The notes: generated by a model from the sequence alone, not told the origin. A stretch of DNA of 64,000 bases from Burkholderiales bacterium (GCA_003963115.1 RXJQ01000010.1:1-64000); one strand, 5' to 3'; shown: positions 16,586 through 26,180, counted from the stretch's first letter. Numbers and translations: made by a program.

Positions 16586-18082
16586 ATGTTCAAGACCTTG
16601 ACTCGCAGCGTAACCGCTGCCGCCACACTGGCCATGTTGAGCGCCTGCACCACGGTGGGCCATGATTTCGTGGCACCCAAGCCAGAAGCTGCGGCCGCTC
16701 ACTTCCGCCATGCCGAGGCCCAGAGCGGCGAAGCTACGCTGCCGCTGGACAGCTGGACATTGTTTGGCGATGCAACACTCAATGCCCTGGAGTTGCGTGC
16801 GCTGCAAGACAACCCCAACGTCGAGGCGGCGGCCCAACGCCTGATGGAAGCTCAGGCTCAACTGGGTGTGGCCCGCTCTGACCAGGGCGTGAAACTGGGG
16901 GTAGGGGCATCGACGAGTTATTCGCATACCTCGGAGAACACGACGCAGGCGATCATGCTGGGTCGCCACACGATTGAAGGCAGCAACTACGCAATCGATG
17001 CATCGCTGTCCTACGAAGTGGATTTGTGGGGGCGTGTGCGCCGTGCAGTCGAGTCGGCCGATGCGCAAGCCCTGGCGGCTCGGTATGACCGCGATGGGGT
17101 GCTGCTGATGCTGACCCATCAGGTGGCGACCACCTACTTCCAGTTGCGTGGGCTGGACGCCGAGATCGCCATCCTTGAGCGTGCGCTCGATACGCGGCGC
17201 GAGTCTGAGCAACTCGTGTCGGCGCGTTTTGACGGCGGCTTCTCCAATGAGCTGGACCTCGCCCGCACGCGTGTGGAGCGCGCCAATGCCGAAGCAGATT
17301 TGCAGGAGGCCCGGCGCCAGCGCCTGACGTTGGAGCATGGTCTTGCGGTCCTGGTTGGCGCCTCGCCCAACACGCCTTTGCTGGCGGACATGGGGCGCGC
17401 TGCCCACGCCGAGCTGCCCGAGCCACCGGCGATTCCCGTTGGCCTGCCGGCCAGTCTGCTCGCGCAACGGCCGGATCTGGCGTCCAGCGTATCCAATCTG
17501 CGGGCGCTCAACGCACAAGTAGGTGTGGCAGAAGGCGCTTTCTATCCGTCCGTGAACCTCACGGGTGACTATGGGCGGGCATCCGAGCAGTTGCGCGACC
17601 TGACATCGGCCAGCTCCAAGCAATACAGCATCGGGCCGTTGTCGCTGTCCTTGCCCCTGTTCGATGGTGGCCGCAACAAGGCGAACCTGTCGGCCAGCCA
17701 AGCGCGTTATGAGCAGGCAGTGGCCAACCACCAGAACAAGCTGCTGACCGCCTTGCGTGAGGTGGAGGACGCCCTGTCTGATGTGCAGCAGCGACGCTTG
17801 CAGGCTCAGGCCCAGGCGCAAGCCCAGCAGGCAGCAGCACGTGCATACGAAGTCGCAGAGGCCCGCTACGAGCGCGGCGTATCGAGCTATCTGGACGTGA
17901 CCGATGCCCAGCGCAGCAGCCTGGCAGCCGACCGCGCATCTGTGCAGATCCGTACGCAGCGCTTGTTGGCAGCCGTGAATCTGGCGCGCGCCTTGGGTGG
18001 TGGTTGGAGCCCCGAGGCCTCGGCCACATTGGCCAGCAAGTTGCCCGCTAGGCGCAGTGGCGGGCAGGACGACAAGCTCTAA
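16586..18082 (+). CDS. NodT-family outer-membrane efflux lipoprotein
   Basis: 498 aa. The signal peptide ends in the lipobox LSAC, so the mature protein is a lipoprotein. Two outer-membrane efflux (TolC-like) repeats follow, with long Ala/Gln-rich helices and the closing ALGGGW motif. It is the third gene of the efflux operon. ATG 16586 follows ttggag. An upstream ATG at 16551 would spoil the lipoprotein signal. Its stop is 4 bp from the convergent lipoprotein gene at 18087. Confidence 0.88.
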   Translation: MFKTLTRSVTAAATLAMLSACTTVGHDFVAPKPEAAAAHFRHAEAQSGEATLPLDSWTLFGDATLNALELRALQDNPNVEAAAQRLMEAQAQLGVARSDQGVKLGVGASTSYSHTSENTTQAIMLGRHTIEGSNYAIDASLSYEVDLWGRVRRAVESADAQALAARYDRDGVLLMLTHQVATTYFQLRGLDAEIAILERALDTRRESEQLVSARFDGGFSNELDLARTRVERANAEADLQEARRQRLTLEHGLAVLVGASPNTPLLADMGRAAHAELPEPPAIPVGLPASLLAQRPDLASSVSNLRALNAQVGVAEGAFYPSVNLTGDYGRASEQLRDLTSASSKQYSIGPLSLSLPLFDGGRNKANLSASQARYEQAVANHQNKLLTALREVEDALSDVQQRRLQAQAQAQAQQAAARAYEVAEARYERGVSSYLDVTDAQRSSLAADRASVQIRTQRLLAAVNLARALGGGWSPEASATLASKLPARRSGGQDDKL

Positions 18083-18086
18083 GCCA

Positions 18087-18638
18087 CTATGGCTTGCTTT
18101 GACCTGGGTTCACGTACTTGAGCTTGCTGTAGCGCCAGGCCTCGCACACCAGCCCCTCGAACTCGCCGCCCTCCTCCACCTTGCGCCATTCGCACTGTGG
18201 CGCCTGGACCTTGCCTTCCGAGTCCATCACGGCGTTGGCGATGTCCTTGGATGTGTGCGGCAGCGTGACCAGCACAACGTCACCCACCTTGAGCTTTTGC
18301 GCCTTGGGCAAGGTCACGATCCAGCTCACTTCCCGATCGGGGGCGCGGGCGATTTCCAGCGTGGCGACCTCGATTTTGTCTCGGATCATGGCGCAGAAGG
18401 TCTTGTCGACGGTGCAGGGCGCGATGCGCTCGTACAGTGTCCACGGTTCGAGCTTCTTGATTCGACCAGGCACCCGGATATCGGCAAACGCGTCCCAGTT
18501 GTCGACCATGCCTTGAGGTGGCTTGAAGCTCATGGCGGAGGCTTTTGCGGCCATGGCGCCGTTGCTGAATGGGGTGCAGGCCGACAAGGCCATCAGCATG
18601 CCGGCGAGGGCACGCGCTGCGATGCGGTTGAAGTGCAT
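18087..18638 (-). CDS. Putative lipoprotein, unknown function (183 aa)
   Basis: The signal peptide ends in LSAC (Cys21), giving a lipoprotein. The mature part has four further cysteines, in CTVDKTFC and at QCEW and VCEAW, so disulphides are likely. The rest looks like a compact beta-rich fold. I do not recognise the family. It converges on the efflux operon and diverges from the EAL gene. No regulatory motif was evident. Confidence 0.65.
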   Translation of the reverse strand: MHFNRIAARALAGMLMALSACTPFSNGAMAAKASAMSFKPPQGMVDNWDAFADIRVPGRIKKLEPWTLYERIAPCTVDKTFCAMIRDKIEVATLEIARAPDREVSWIVTLPKAQKLKVGDVVLVTLPHTSKDIANAVMDSEGKVQAPQCEWRKVEEGGEFEGLVCEAWRYSKLKYVNPGQSKP

Positions 18639-18867
18639 GGCGTGAAATGGGCGCGAAGACGCTCGCTTGAAATCTATCTGAGCCCAGTCTGACAGTGAAC
18701 GATTTGCTCTGGACTACGGGTTGTCTCGCTGGTGTCGCCTCATCCCCCGCCCGTTTGAGTGGCGCCATGTGGCTCAAGTTTTGACGGATCTGGCCGAAAC
18801 GCGCATGTGGGTGACCCGTCAAGGCACAACGTGGTGCTCAGGCGCAGTTCGCCCGACGAAGGTACTC

Positions 18868-20148
18868 ATGCTCGCGAAAACCCGCCGTCTGGCGCAGTTA
18901 CAGGCTCAGTTGAACGTGTCCAACGGCAGGACAACGAGCAACATGGCTGGCCTGACCTTGTCCTCTCATTTCCAGCCGATCTACAGCCTGTCGCATTCAC
19001 GGGTGGTCGGGCAGGAGGCGCTGCTGAGAGCGCACGATGCCGGCGGTCAGCCGGTTGCGCCGCCGCAGGTCTTTGCCAGGTGTAAAACGCCCGAAGAGCT
19101 GGGCTGGTGCGACAGCCTCAGCCGCGTGATGCACATGGCCAATTTCGCCGCCGTGATGCCGCCTGCGCAGTGGCTTTTCCTCAACGTGCACCCAGACACC
19201 TCGCAGTTGCTCTTTCGCAAGGAAGGGCAGGAATATGTTCGCGAGGTGCTGTCGCATGTCGGGCTGACGGCCGATCGCATCGTGCTGGAGGTGCTGGAAA
19301 GCGCGGTGGAGGACGCAAGCGAGCTGGAGGAGTCGGTGACAACCGTGCGTGAGCAGGGTTGCCTGATCGCCATTGACGACTTCGGCGCCGGGCACTCCAA
19401 TTTCGACCGCGTCTGGCGGCTCAAGCCCGACATCGTCAAGCTGGACCGCAGCCTGGTGGCGCGAGCCGCTCGCGATGGCCGCTCCAGACGGGTGGTGGCC
19501 CAGATGGTGGCCCTGTTGCATGAGTGCGGCGCCATGGTCTTGCTCGAAGGCGTGGAGACGCTGGACGAGGCCTTGCTGGCCATGGAGGCCGATGCCGACA
19601 TGGTGCAAGGCTACTTCTTTGCCAGGCCACAGGCTGATCTGGTGCCTTCTGGCCATTGCCCAGACAATCTGGCTGGGCTGCATGCAGGCTTTCAGAACAT
19701 GCGCCAGGCTCAGCAGCGCGACAGGCAGGAGATGCTGGCGCCTTACCGCAATGCCATTGGCCACGCCGGTGTGAGCTTGAGCATGGGGCATTCGGCGGAG
19801 AGCGCTTGCCACTCCTTCATGAGCTTGCCTGCCACGGAGCTTTGCTATGTGCTGGACGCGCATGGACGCCAGATCGATCAGCCGGTCTGGTCAACACAGC
19901 TGCTGGCGCCCTCCTCTCGCCAGGCCTACACGCCGATGAACGACAGCCACGGTGCGTCATGGGCGCGTCGGCCCTACTTCCGCCGGGCCATTGAAGCGCC
20001 CGGCAAGGTCCAGGTGACGCGTCCCTATCGCACGCTCAATGGCAACCACACGTGCGTGACGGTGTCTTACGGCTTTCATGTACAGACGGGGCAAGGCAAG
20101 GAGACCCGCGTGGTTTGCGGCGACATCATCTGGGATGGCTTGACCTGA
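18868..20148 (+). CDS. Cyclic-di-GMP phosphodiesterase (EAL domain, YkuI-like C-terminus)
   Basis: 426 aa. An N-terminal EAL domain (about 25-260) carries the key residues: EALLRA, LFLNVHP, VLEVLES, IDDFGAG, VKLDRS, LLEGVET and VQGYFFARP. All catalytic metal ligands are present, so c-di-GMP hydrolysis is expected. The C-terminal 160 aa look like the PAS/Cache-like module of YkuI-type proteins and could sense a ligand or dimerise. No membrane helix is seen. The start at 18868 has gaagg upstream; a longer reading from 18721 includes non-conserved sequence. It ends 7 bp from the convergent MocR-type gene. Confidence 0.85.
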   Translation: MLAKTRRLAQLQAQLNVSNGRTTSNMAGLTLSSHFQPIYSLSHSRVVGQEALLRAHDAGGQPVAPPQVFARCKTPEELGWCDSLSRVMHMANFAAVMPPAQWLFLNVHPDTSQLLFRKEGQEYVREVLSHVGLTADRIVLEVLESAVEDASELEESVTTVREQGCLIAIDDFGAGHSNFDRVWRLKPDIVKLDRSLVARAARDGRSRRVVAQMVALLHECGAMVLLEGVETLDEALLAMEADADMVQGYFFARPQADLVPSGHCPDNLAGLHAGFQNMRQAQQRDRQEMLAPYRNAIGHAGVSLSMGHSAESACHSFMSLPATELCYVLDAHGRQIDQPVWSTQLLAPSSRQAYTPMNDSHGASWARRPYFRRAIEAPGKVQVTRPYRTLNGNHTCVTVSYGFHVQTGQGKETRVVCGDIIWDGLT

Positions 20149-20155
20149 GCACAAC

Positions 20156-21550
20156 TCACATCACAGAGGCGTGTACCTGCTCGGGATGGGCCAGTACATC
20201 GGCCACGACGCGCATGCTTTGCTCACATTGAGATGAGGTCACGGGGCCGCCCAGACACAGCCTGACCGCGCGTGGTGGTGATGTATTGGTGGCAAAGGCC
20301 GTGCTGGCCACCGCGGCCACACCGCGTGAGCGCCAGAACGAGGCCGCTTCATTGGGGCTGAGCGTGTCAGGCAATCGCAACCAGGCATGAAAGCAATCTG
20401 GCTGACTCCACACATGCCAGTTGGCCAGATGCCGCTGCAACAAGGCCAGGCGTGCATTGCTTTCGCGGCGGATGGCCTGCACGACGGCCGTGGCCGTGCC
20501 ATCGTTGATCCATTGCGTCCCCAGGGAGACCATGGGCGGCGCGGCCATGACGGTCAACGCGCGCATGGCGCCGGCCACGCGTTGGCTTGCCTGAACCGTG
20601 GGGGCCTGCACATAGGCCACCCGAAGCCCAGCCCCCAGACATTTGGCAAAGCCCGTGACGTAGTAGGTCAGCTCGGGCGCAAGCTCGCTGAGCGTGGTGG
20701 GCCGCTTCTGGGGCAAGGCGCCATAGGCGTCGTCTTCGATGATGGGAATGCTGTAGCGCAGTGCAATGTCCGCCAGCGCTTCGCGCCGGGCCAGGCTGAC
20801 CGTGATCGACGTGGGGTTGAGCATGGTGGGATTGCAATACAAGGCCTTGGGGGCCAGGTGCTTGCAAGCCTCTTCGAAATGCTGAGGACATGGGCCTTCA
20901 TCGTCGACAGGCAGGGCGTGGAGTTTGATGCCCAGTTGGGTGGCCAGAGCCTTGATCCCAGGATAGCTGAGTGACTCGACGCACACGGTATCGCCTGGGC
21001 GGGCCAGCAGGCTGAGCAGACCAGCAAGCACACCGTGGATGCCAGGCGCCACCAGCACGCGATCAGGGGCCCCGCCGCCCATGGTGGCCGTGAGCCAGCG
21101 TGCACCGGCATCGCGATCGGCCGGGTTGCCACCAAAGTCCTGGTAACGCAGTGAAGCCATCAAGCGGCGCGGATCTTCATACAGCTGTCGATAGCCCTGC
21201 GCCATGCGGTCCAGCAGGGCCGGATCATCGGGCTCAGGAGGCAGATTCATGGTCATCTCCGTGGCCGTACCGCCGCGCAAGGGCATGGCGGGCGCGGCGC
21301 TGCGCACGAAGCTTCCCCGCCCTGGGCGGGCGTCTATCTGCCCGCGCTTTTGGGCCTCGGCCAGGCCTCTCGCCACAGTCGTGTAGTTGATCGCCAGTGC
21401 CGCAGCCAGGTCACGTAAGGGCGGCAGGCGATCGCCCGGGCTGAGGCGGCCGCTGGCCAGGTCTTCCGCCAGCAGATCGGGAATCAGGAGATAGGCGGGC
21501 TTGCTGCTTTCTTGCAGACGCTGAGCCCAGTGACGCATGAGGGTGTTCAT
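20156..21550 (-). CDS. MocR-type regulator (GntR winged helix fused to aminotransferase fold)
   Basis: 464 aa. A GntR-type winged helix-turn-helix occupies about 15-80 (LPPLRDLAAALAINYTTVAR, then GRGSFVR). A type-I aminotransferase-like domain follows, with PTMLNPTS, an IIEDDAYG motif and TGFAKCLGAGLRVAY carrying the PLP lysine. MocR proteins bind PLP and an amino-acid-like effector and usually control the divergent operon. Here that is the Nit1C cluster. Two 11-bp direct repeats overlap its start codon, consistent with self-control. An alternative start lies at 21538. Confidence 0.85.
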   Translation of the reverse strand: MNTLMRHWAQRLQESSKPAYLLIPDLLAEDLASGRLSPGDRLPPLRDLAAALAINYTTVARGLAEAQKRGQIDARPGRGSFVRSAAPAMPLRGGTATEMTMNLPPEPDDPALLDRMAQGYRQLYEDPRRLMASLRYQDFGGNPADRDAGARWLTATMGGGAPDRVLVAPGIHGVLAGLLSLLARPGDTVCVESLSYPGIKALATQLGIKLHALPVDDEGPCPQHFEEACKHLAPKALYCNPTMLNPTSITVSLARREALADIALRYSIPIIEDDAYGALPQKRPTTLSELAPELTYYVTGFAKCLGAGLRVAYVQAPTVQASQRVAGAMRALTVMAAPPMVSLGTQWINDGTATAVVQAIRRESNARLALLQRHLANWHVWSQPDCFHAWLRLPDTLSPNEAASFWRSRGVAAVASTAFATNTSPPRAVRLCLGGPVTSSQCEQSMRVVADVLAHPEQVHASVM

Positions 21551-21554
21551 GCCT

Positions 21555-21587
21555 CGATTGATTGCATGAAGTGTGCCGATTGATTGC
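21555..21587. promoter_or_regulatory. Pair of 11-bp direct repeats at the MocR start, probable operator
   Basis: CGATTGATTGC occurs at 21555-21565 and 21577-21587, exactly 22 bp apart (two helical turns). A third TTGATTGC lies at 21764-21771 close to the Nit1C promoter, within CTTGA-TTGCAT-TCAAG. MocR/GabR proteins bind such direct repeats. Confidence 0.55.
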
Positions 21588-21788
21588 TTCCAATGTTGCA
21601 CTCAATGCGTGCGCATGGCGCCGGCCTGGTGCATGGAATGGGCGTGCTTGATGGGCCGTGTGCCCAAAAGGTGCCGCATTGGCAGGTCCGATCTGGAGAC
21701 ATGACGGCCCTGCATGACACCAATGCGGCTTCATCACCAAGGCAAGTTGCGCCTGATCGCATCTTGATTGCATTCAAGTGGCCCGCTT

Positions 21789-21804
21789 TGGCACAAGCGA
21801 TGCA
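21789..21804 (+). promoter_or_regulatory. Sigma-54 (RpoN) promoter of the Nit1C operon
   Basis: TGGCACAAGCGATGCA matches the -24/-12 consensus TGGCACG-N4-TTGCW with the correct 10-nt GG-to-GC spacing and two mismatches. It would start transcription near 21816, about 47 nt before the first ATG. Nitrogen-limitation control by RpoN/NtrC fits a cluster named for its nitrogen-starvation response. Confidence 0.6.
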
Positions 21805-21862
21805 CCAGTCACCACAGCGCGCGCCACTTACTACCCAACCTCTTACCTGTCTGGAGCAACTC

Positions 21863-22345
21863 ATGCCTGCAGTGACAAAAATCCCCAATGAAATCGGCGA
21901 ATTCCTGGTCGACTATGAAGAGAAGGTCTTTGATGACGTGAAGGCCGATCCAGGCGAAAAGGCCCTGGTGACCTTCCACACCGTCGCCTTTGAAGGCTCG
22001 ATCGGTTTCGTCAACTTGCTGCAGGCCACGCGATTGCAGCGCAAGGGCTTCGAGACCTCGGTACTGCTTTACGGGCCTGGCGTGACGCTGGGTGTGAAGC
22101 GCGGCTTTCCAAAGCTGGGTGACGAGGCCTTCCCGGGTCACCAGAACTTCAACAAGCAGATTGCCAAGTTCATCGAAGAGGGCGGCAAGGTCTACGCCTG
22201 TCGCTTTGCCTTGCAGGCCCTGTATGGGCACGGCGAGGGTTCGCTGATCGAAGGCATTCGCCCCATCAACCCACTCGACGTGCTGGACATCATCTTGCTG
22301 CATCGCAAGGAGAAGGCCTTCATCCTCGATACCTGGACGCTGTAA
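21863..22345 (+). CDS. Nit1C cluster protein, MSMEG_0572/Sll0783 family
   Basis: 160 aa, soluble. It belongs to the MSMEG_0572/Sll0783 family, the usual first gene of the nitrilase-1 (Nit1C) cluster. In Synechocystis the homologue is strongly induced by nitrogen starvation. The fold resembles DsrE-like small proteins ([20 protein letters not shown] then LLYGPGV), with one cysteine (YACRFA). Its biochemical role is unknown. ATG 21863 has ggag upstream. The nitrilase gene begins 18 bp after its stop. Seven more family-matched genes follow in the expected order. Confidence 0.9.
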   Translation: MPAVTKIPNEIGEFLVDYEEKVFDDVKADPGEKALVTFHTVAFEGSIGFVNLLQATRLQRKGFETSVLLYGPGVTLGVKRGFPKLGDEAFPGHQNFNKQIAKFIEEGGKVYACRFALQALYGHGEGSLIEGIRPINPLDVLDIILLHRKEKAFILDTWTL

Positions 22346-22363
22346 GACAAGGCGGGTGCCACC

Positions 22364-23377
22364 ATGAGCCGACAACGCATCATCAAGGCGGCCGCCGTGC
22401 AGCTCTCGCCGGTACTCAACGAGGCCGAAGGGACGCTGCACAAGGTGCTCGATGCCATGGACGAGGCTGCGCGCCAGGGTGTGCAGTTGATCGTCTTCCC
22501 GGAGACTTTCGTCCCCTACTATCCCTACTTTTCGTTCATCCGGGCGCCCATGGCATCGGGTGCCGAGCACATGGCCTTGTACGAGCATGCCGTGGTGGTG
22601 CCAGGGCCGGTCACCGAGGCCGTGTCGCAGCGGGCCCGGCAGCATGGGATGGTGGTGGTGCTGGGGGTCAACGAGCGGGATCACGGCACCATCTACAACA
22701 CCCAGTTGTTCTTCGATGAAACGGGAGCCTTGCGCCTCAAGCGCCGCAAGATCACGCCCACCTTCCATGAGCGCATGGTCTGGGGACAAGGCGATGGCAG
22801 TGGACTCAAGGTCGTGGAAACGGGCGTGGGCCGTGTAGGCGCTCTGGCCTGCTGGGAGCACTACAACCCCCTCGCCCGCTACGCCCTGATGACGCAGCAC
22901 GAGGAGATCCACTGCGCGCAGTTCCCGGGCTCATTGGTGGGCCCCATCTTTGCGGATCAGATGGAGGTGACGATACGCCACCACGCACTGGAGGCGGGCT
23001 GCTTCGTCATCAACAGCACAGGCTGGTTGACAGACGAACAGATTCAATCGATCACGCCGGAGCCTGCCTTGCAGCGTGCGCTGCGTGGCGGGTGCTGCAC
23101 GGCCATCGTCTCGCCCGAAGGTGTTCATTTGGCGCCACCGCTGAAGGAGGGTGAAGGGATGCTGATCGCCGACCTGGACATGAGCCTGGTCATCAAGCGC
23201 AAACGCATGATGGATTCGGTCGGGCACTACGCACGACCTGAGCTGCTCAGCCTCAATCTGGATGACCGGGTGATGGCACCGGTTCATGTCTTCGGCCAGA
23301 CCGGCTCATCTGATGCGTTGGATGAGCCCCCGCATGGTTTCGACTTGCCATCGCCCCCCCTGAGCCGCGTGGCCTGA
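22364..23377 (+). CDS. Nit1-type nitrilase (Nit1C cluster)
   Basis: 337 aa carbon-nitrogen hydrolase with the full catalytic triad Glu47 ([12 protein letters not shown]), Lys129 ([11 protein letters not shown]) and Cys163 ([12 protein letters not shown]). Nitrilases turn nitriles into acids plus ammonia. The Nit1C nitrilase has been linked to bacterial growth on cyanide as nitrogen source in Pseudomonas fluorescens. The natural substrate here is not shown by sequence. It is the second gene of the operon, between the 0572-family protein and the radical SAM enzyme. Confidence 0.92.
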   Translation: MSRQRIIKAAAVQLSPVLNEAEGTLHKVLDAMDEAARQGVQLIVFPETFVPYYPYFSFIRAPMASGAEHMALYEHAVVVPGPVTEAVSQRARQHGMVVVLGVNERDHGTIYNTQLFFDETGALRLKRRKITPTFHERMVWGQGDGSGLKVVETGVGRVGALACWEHYNPLARYALMTQHEEIHCAQFPGSLVGPIFADQMEVTIRHHALEAGCFVINSTGWLTDEQIQSITPEPALQRALRGGCCTAIVSPEGVHLAPPLKEGEGMLIADLDMSLVIKRKRMMDSVGHYARPELLSLNLDDRVMAPVHVFGQTGSSDALDEPPHGFDLPSPPLSRVA

Positions 23378-23395
23378 ATACGGTAGGAGATTCAC

Positions 23396-24529
23396 ATGAC
23401 ACCTCAAGCTCGTGCACTGATCACTGAATTGCAATCCAAAGGCTTGCGTTTGTTGGACCCCAGTGCAGGCCTGCCCAGCCGGCGTGGCGGTGCAGGCCCG
23501 TCTGATCACAAGGCCGTGACCATCGATGGCCATACGGTCATGGTGCCCGTGCACACGGCGCCTGCCTTCGACTCACCCTTCATGGCCGAGGCACCTGGTA
23601 GCAATGGCATGAGCACCTTGCGTCATGCCAGCATGCCGATTGCCCAGATCAGCTTTCCGGCCACACCCAAGTTCTATGCGTTGAAAACCGCAGAGGGCGT
23701 GCCCTACTCCCACATTGCCACGCTGCATGGCCGTGATGTGCTGGCCACCACGGTGCTGCAGACCTGTGTACGCTACGAGAGCCGCAAGAAGACCTGCCAG
23801 TTCTGCTCGATCGGGCAGTCGCTGGCAGCCGGGCGCACGATTGCGCGCAAGACGCCAGCCCAACTGGCCGAGGTGGCCAAGGCCGCCGTTGAGCTCGATG
23901 CAGTCAAGCACATGGTGCTGACCACTGGCACACCCCCCACACCCGATCGCGGTGCGGCCATCCTGGCCGACAGCGCACGTGCGATCAAGGCCGCAGTACC
24001 TCTGCCTATTCAAGCCCAGTGCGAGCCGCCAGATGACGATGCCTGGTTTCAACGCATGCGCGATGCCGGTGTCGATACCTTGGGCATGCATCTGGAAGCA
24101 GTCACGCCAGAGGTTCGTGCCCGGATCATGCCTGGTAAGGCCAGCGTGCCCTTGTCACGCTATTTCAGCGCGTTCGAGGCGGCAGTCAAGGTGTTTGGCT
24201 TTGGCCAGGTCAGCACCTACATCCTGGCCGGCTTGGGCGACAGCCGCGAAGCGATCCTGGAGATGAGCCGGCACCTCGTGAACATGGGGGTCTACCCCTT
24301 CGTCGTGCCCTTTGTGCCGATCAGCGGTACGCCCCTGGAAGGCCATCCCGCGCCCGACCCGGCCTTCATGCGTTCGGTGCTGGCGCCTCTGGGCGACATG
24401 GTGAGCGCCGCCGGCATGCGCGCCAAGGACATCAAGGCAGGCTGCGGTAAATGCGGCGCGTGCTCATCCTTGTCGGTGTACGAGGACAGTGGCGCCAGCG
24501 CTTCATTGCCCTCACCTGTGCTGGCTTGA
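23396..24529 (+). CDS. Radical SAM protein, MSMEG_0568 family (Nit1C cluster)
   Basis: 377 aa. The cluster-binding cysteines are Cys124, Cys134 and Cys137, a C-x9-C-x2-C spacing instead of the standard C-x3-C-x2-C. The family nevertheless belongs to radical SAM. A C-terminal CGKCGAC could bind a second metal centre. It presumably makes or modifies a small metabolite handled by the cluster; the reaction is unknown. The gene lies 18 bp downstream of the nitrilase. Confidence 0.88.
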   Translation: MTPQARALITELQSKGLRLLDPSAGLPSRRGGAGPSDHKAVTIDGHTVMVPVHTAPAFDSPFMAEAPGSNGMSTLRHASMPIAQISFPATPKFYALKTAEGVPYSHIATLHGRDVLATTVLQTCVRYESRKKTCQFCSIGQSLAAGRTIARKTPAQLAEVAKAAVELDAVKHMVLTTGTPPTPDRGAAILADSARAIKAAVPLPIQAQCEPPDDDAWFQRMRDAGVDTLGMHLEAVTPEVRARIMPGKASVPLSRYFSAFEAAVKVFGFGQVSTYILAGLGDSREAILEMSRHLVNMGVYPFVVPFVPISGTPLEGHPAPDPAFMRSVLAPLGDMVSAAGMRAKDIKAGCGKCGACSSLSVYEDSGASASLPSPVLA

Positions 24530-24543
24530 TGAGGAAACCGACC

Positions 24544-25134
24544 ATGAACGCCTTGACCTTTGCCGAACTGCCGACCACCTTCACGCCGGTCGAGTTTCGT
24601 GTCAAACGCGCTTCTGAAGCCTGGGAGCGTCGGGAAGCACATGCCTTACGCCGAGCGGTTTTCTGCATCGAGCAAGGCATCTTCGTGGGAGATGACCGCG
24701 ACCTCATCGACGAGCAGGCGCAGTTGCTGGTGGCCTGCACGTGCGTCGCAGGTGAATGCGATCAGGTTGTCGGCACGGTGCGCATCTATGAAGCCGAGCC
24801 GCACGTGTGGTGGGGTTCTCGTCTGGCCGTTCACCCTTCGTTCAGGCATGTAGGGCGCTTGGGGGCGACGCTGATCAGGCTGGCCGTCGGCATGGCCCAT
24901 GCCCAGGGTGCGCGCATCTTCTGGGCCCATGTGCAAGAGCAGAACGTGCCGCTGTTTCAAAAGCTCCATTGGGCACTGCATGGTGAGCGCACCCTGCTCG
25001 GTCATGTACATGGTTTGATGACCGCTGATCTGGCCCATTACGCACCGTGCCATCAAGCGGAATGGGGCTACGTGACCTTGGCCGGTTCAGCTCAGCGGGG
25101 CCTGGCTCCAGCTCACGCAGGAGTGGCGTCATGA
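24544..25134 (+). CDS. GNAT N-acetyltransferase, MSMEG_0567 N-terminal family (Nit1C cluster)
   Basis: 196 aa. It has the GNAT fold with RRAVFCIEQGIF near residue 40, a VGTVRIYE strand and LAVHPSFRHVGRLGATLIRLAV as the acetyl-CoA-binding region. In some genomes this domain is fused to the AIR-synthase-like partner; here they are separate but coupled by an ATGA overlap at 25131. The substrate is unknown. Confidence 0.88.
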   Translation: MNALTFAELPTTFTPVEFRVKRASEAWERREAHALRRAVFCIEQGIFVGDDRDLIDEQAQLLVACTCVAGECDQVVGTVRIYEAEPHVWWGSRLAVHPSFRHVGRLGATLIRLAVGMAHAQGARIFWAHVQEQNVPLFQKLHWALHGERTLLGHVHGLMTADLAHYAPCHQAEWGYVTLAGSAQRGLAPAHAGVAS

Positions 25135-26180
25135 GTGCCGATGCGCCTGCCATGTGCCTGGAGGAGTTGGTGCACAGCCTGCGGACGAGCCGTGGCTTCA
25201 CGCACAAGCGGGACATCAGCGCGGTGACGTCCTCGCTGGCTCGTGCACTGCCCGGCGGCTTATCCGACACCACCTTGTGCGCTCAGGACGGCGTGCTGCT
25301 GGGCGATGACTGCGCGGCCATTCCAGATGTGGATGGCTATCTGCTGTTCGCCATCGAGGGGCTGGTGGAAGACTTCGTGGCACAGATGCCGTGGTTTGCC
25401 GGCTACAGCGCCGTGATGGTCAACCTCAGCGACATCGCCGCCATGGGCGGGCGCGCATTGGCGGTGACCGACGCCATCTGGTGTTCAGGCGCAGAGCAGG
25501 CTGAGCCCATCTTGCAAGGCATGGCGGCTGCCGCAAGCAAATATGGCGTGCCGATTGTGGGCGGGCACAGCAACTACCGTGCAAACCGGGGGCAACTGGC
25601 TGTATCGGTGCTGGGCAAGGCCCAGTGCCTTTTGAGCAGCTTTCATGCACGTCCAGGCCAGATCTTGATGATGGCGGTGGACTTGAGAGGCCAGTGGGAA
25701 GGCGCCTACCCCTTCTGGAATGCCTCCACCAAGGCGCCTGCCGAGCGGCTGCGCGGCGACATGGCCTTGCTGCCCGAGATCGCGGAAGACGGCTTGTGCG
25801 CTGCGGCCAAGGACATCAGCATGGCCGGTCTGCTGGGTACGGTGCTGATGTTGATGGAGTGCTCTGGCGTCGGGGCCCGTGTGCTGCTCGATGCCGTGCC
25901 ACATCCGCAAGGTCATGGCCCGGCCGACAACCCACAAGCCTGGTTACGCTGGTTGCAGTCCTTTCCCAGCTATGGCTATGTGCTGTCGGTCGACCCGGTG
26001 CATGTAGCGGAGGTGTCGGCCCGCTTTGGCAGCCGCAGACTGGCCATCGCAACCATCGGCGAAGTGATGGCGGGCTCCGAGGTCTGGGTGATGCAGACGA
26101 ACAAAGGCTCGGCCGTGAAAGAGCAGGCTCTGCTGTGGGACTTTGCTCAATCGCCCTTCATCGCAGCGTTCGCACGCTAG
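25131..26180 (+). CDS. AIR synthase-related protein, Sll0787/MSMEG_0567 C-terminal family (Nit1C cluster)
   Basis: 349 aa. It has the PurM/SelD-like ATP-binding fold: LLGDDCAAI near the N-terminus, VNLSDIAAMGGRALAVTDAIW, GHSNY and a C-terminal AIRS_C half. Family members phosphorylate or cyclise small metabolites with ATP. The target here is unknown. The start overlaps the acetyltransferase stop, so expression is coupled. Confidence 0.88.
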   Translation: MSADAPAMCLEELVHSLRTSRGFTHKRDISAVTSSLARALPGGLSDTTLCAQDGVLLGDDCAAIPDVDGYLLFAIEGLVEDFVAQMPWFAGYSAVMVNLSDIAAMGGRALAVTDAIWCSGAEQAEPILQGMAAAASKYGVPIVGGHSNYRANRGQLAVSVLGKAQCLLSSFHARPGQILMMAVDLRGQWEGAYPFWNASTKAPAERLRGDMALLPEIAEDGLCAAAKDISMAGLLGTVLMLMECSGVGARVLLDAVPHPQGHGPADNPQAWLRWLQSFPSYGYVLSVDPVHVAEVSARFGSRRLAIATIGEVMAGSEVWVMQTNKGSAVKEQALLWDFAQSPFIAAFAR

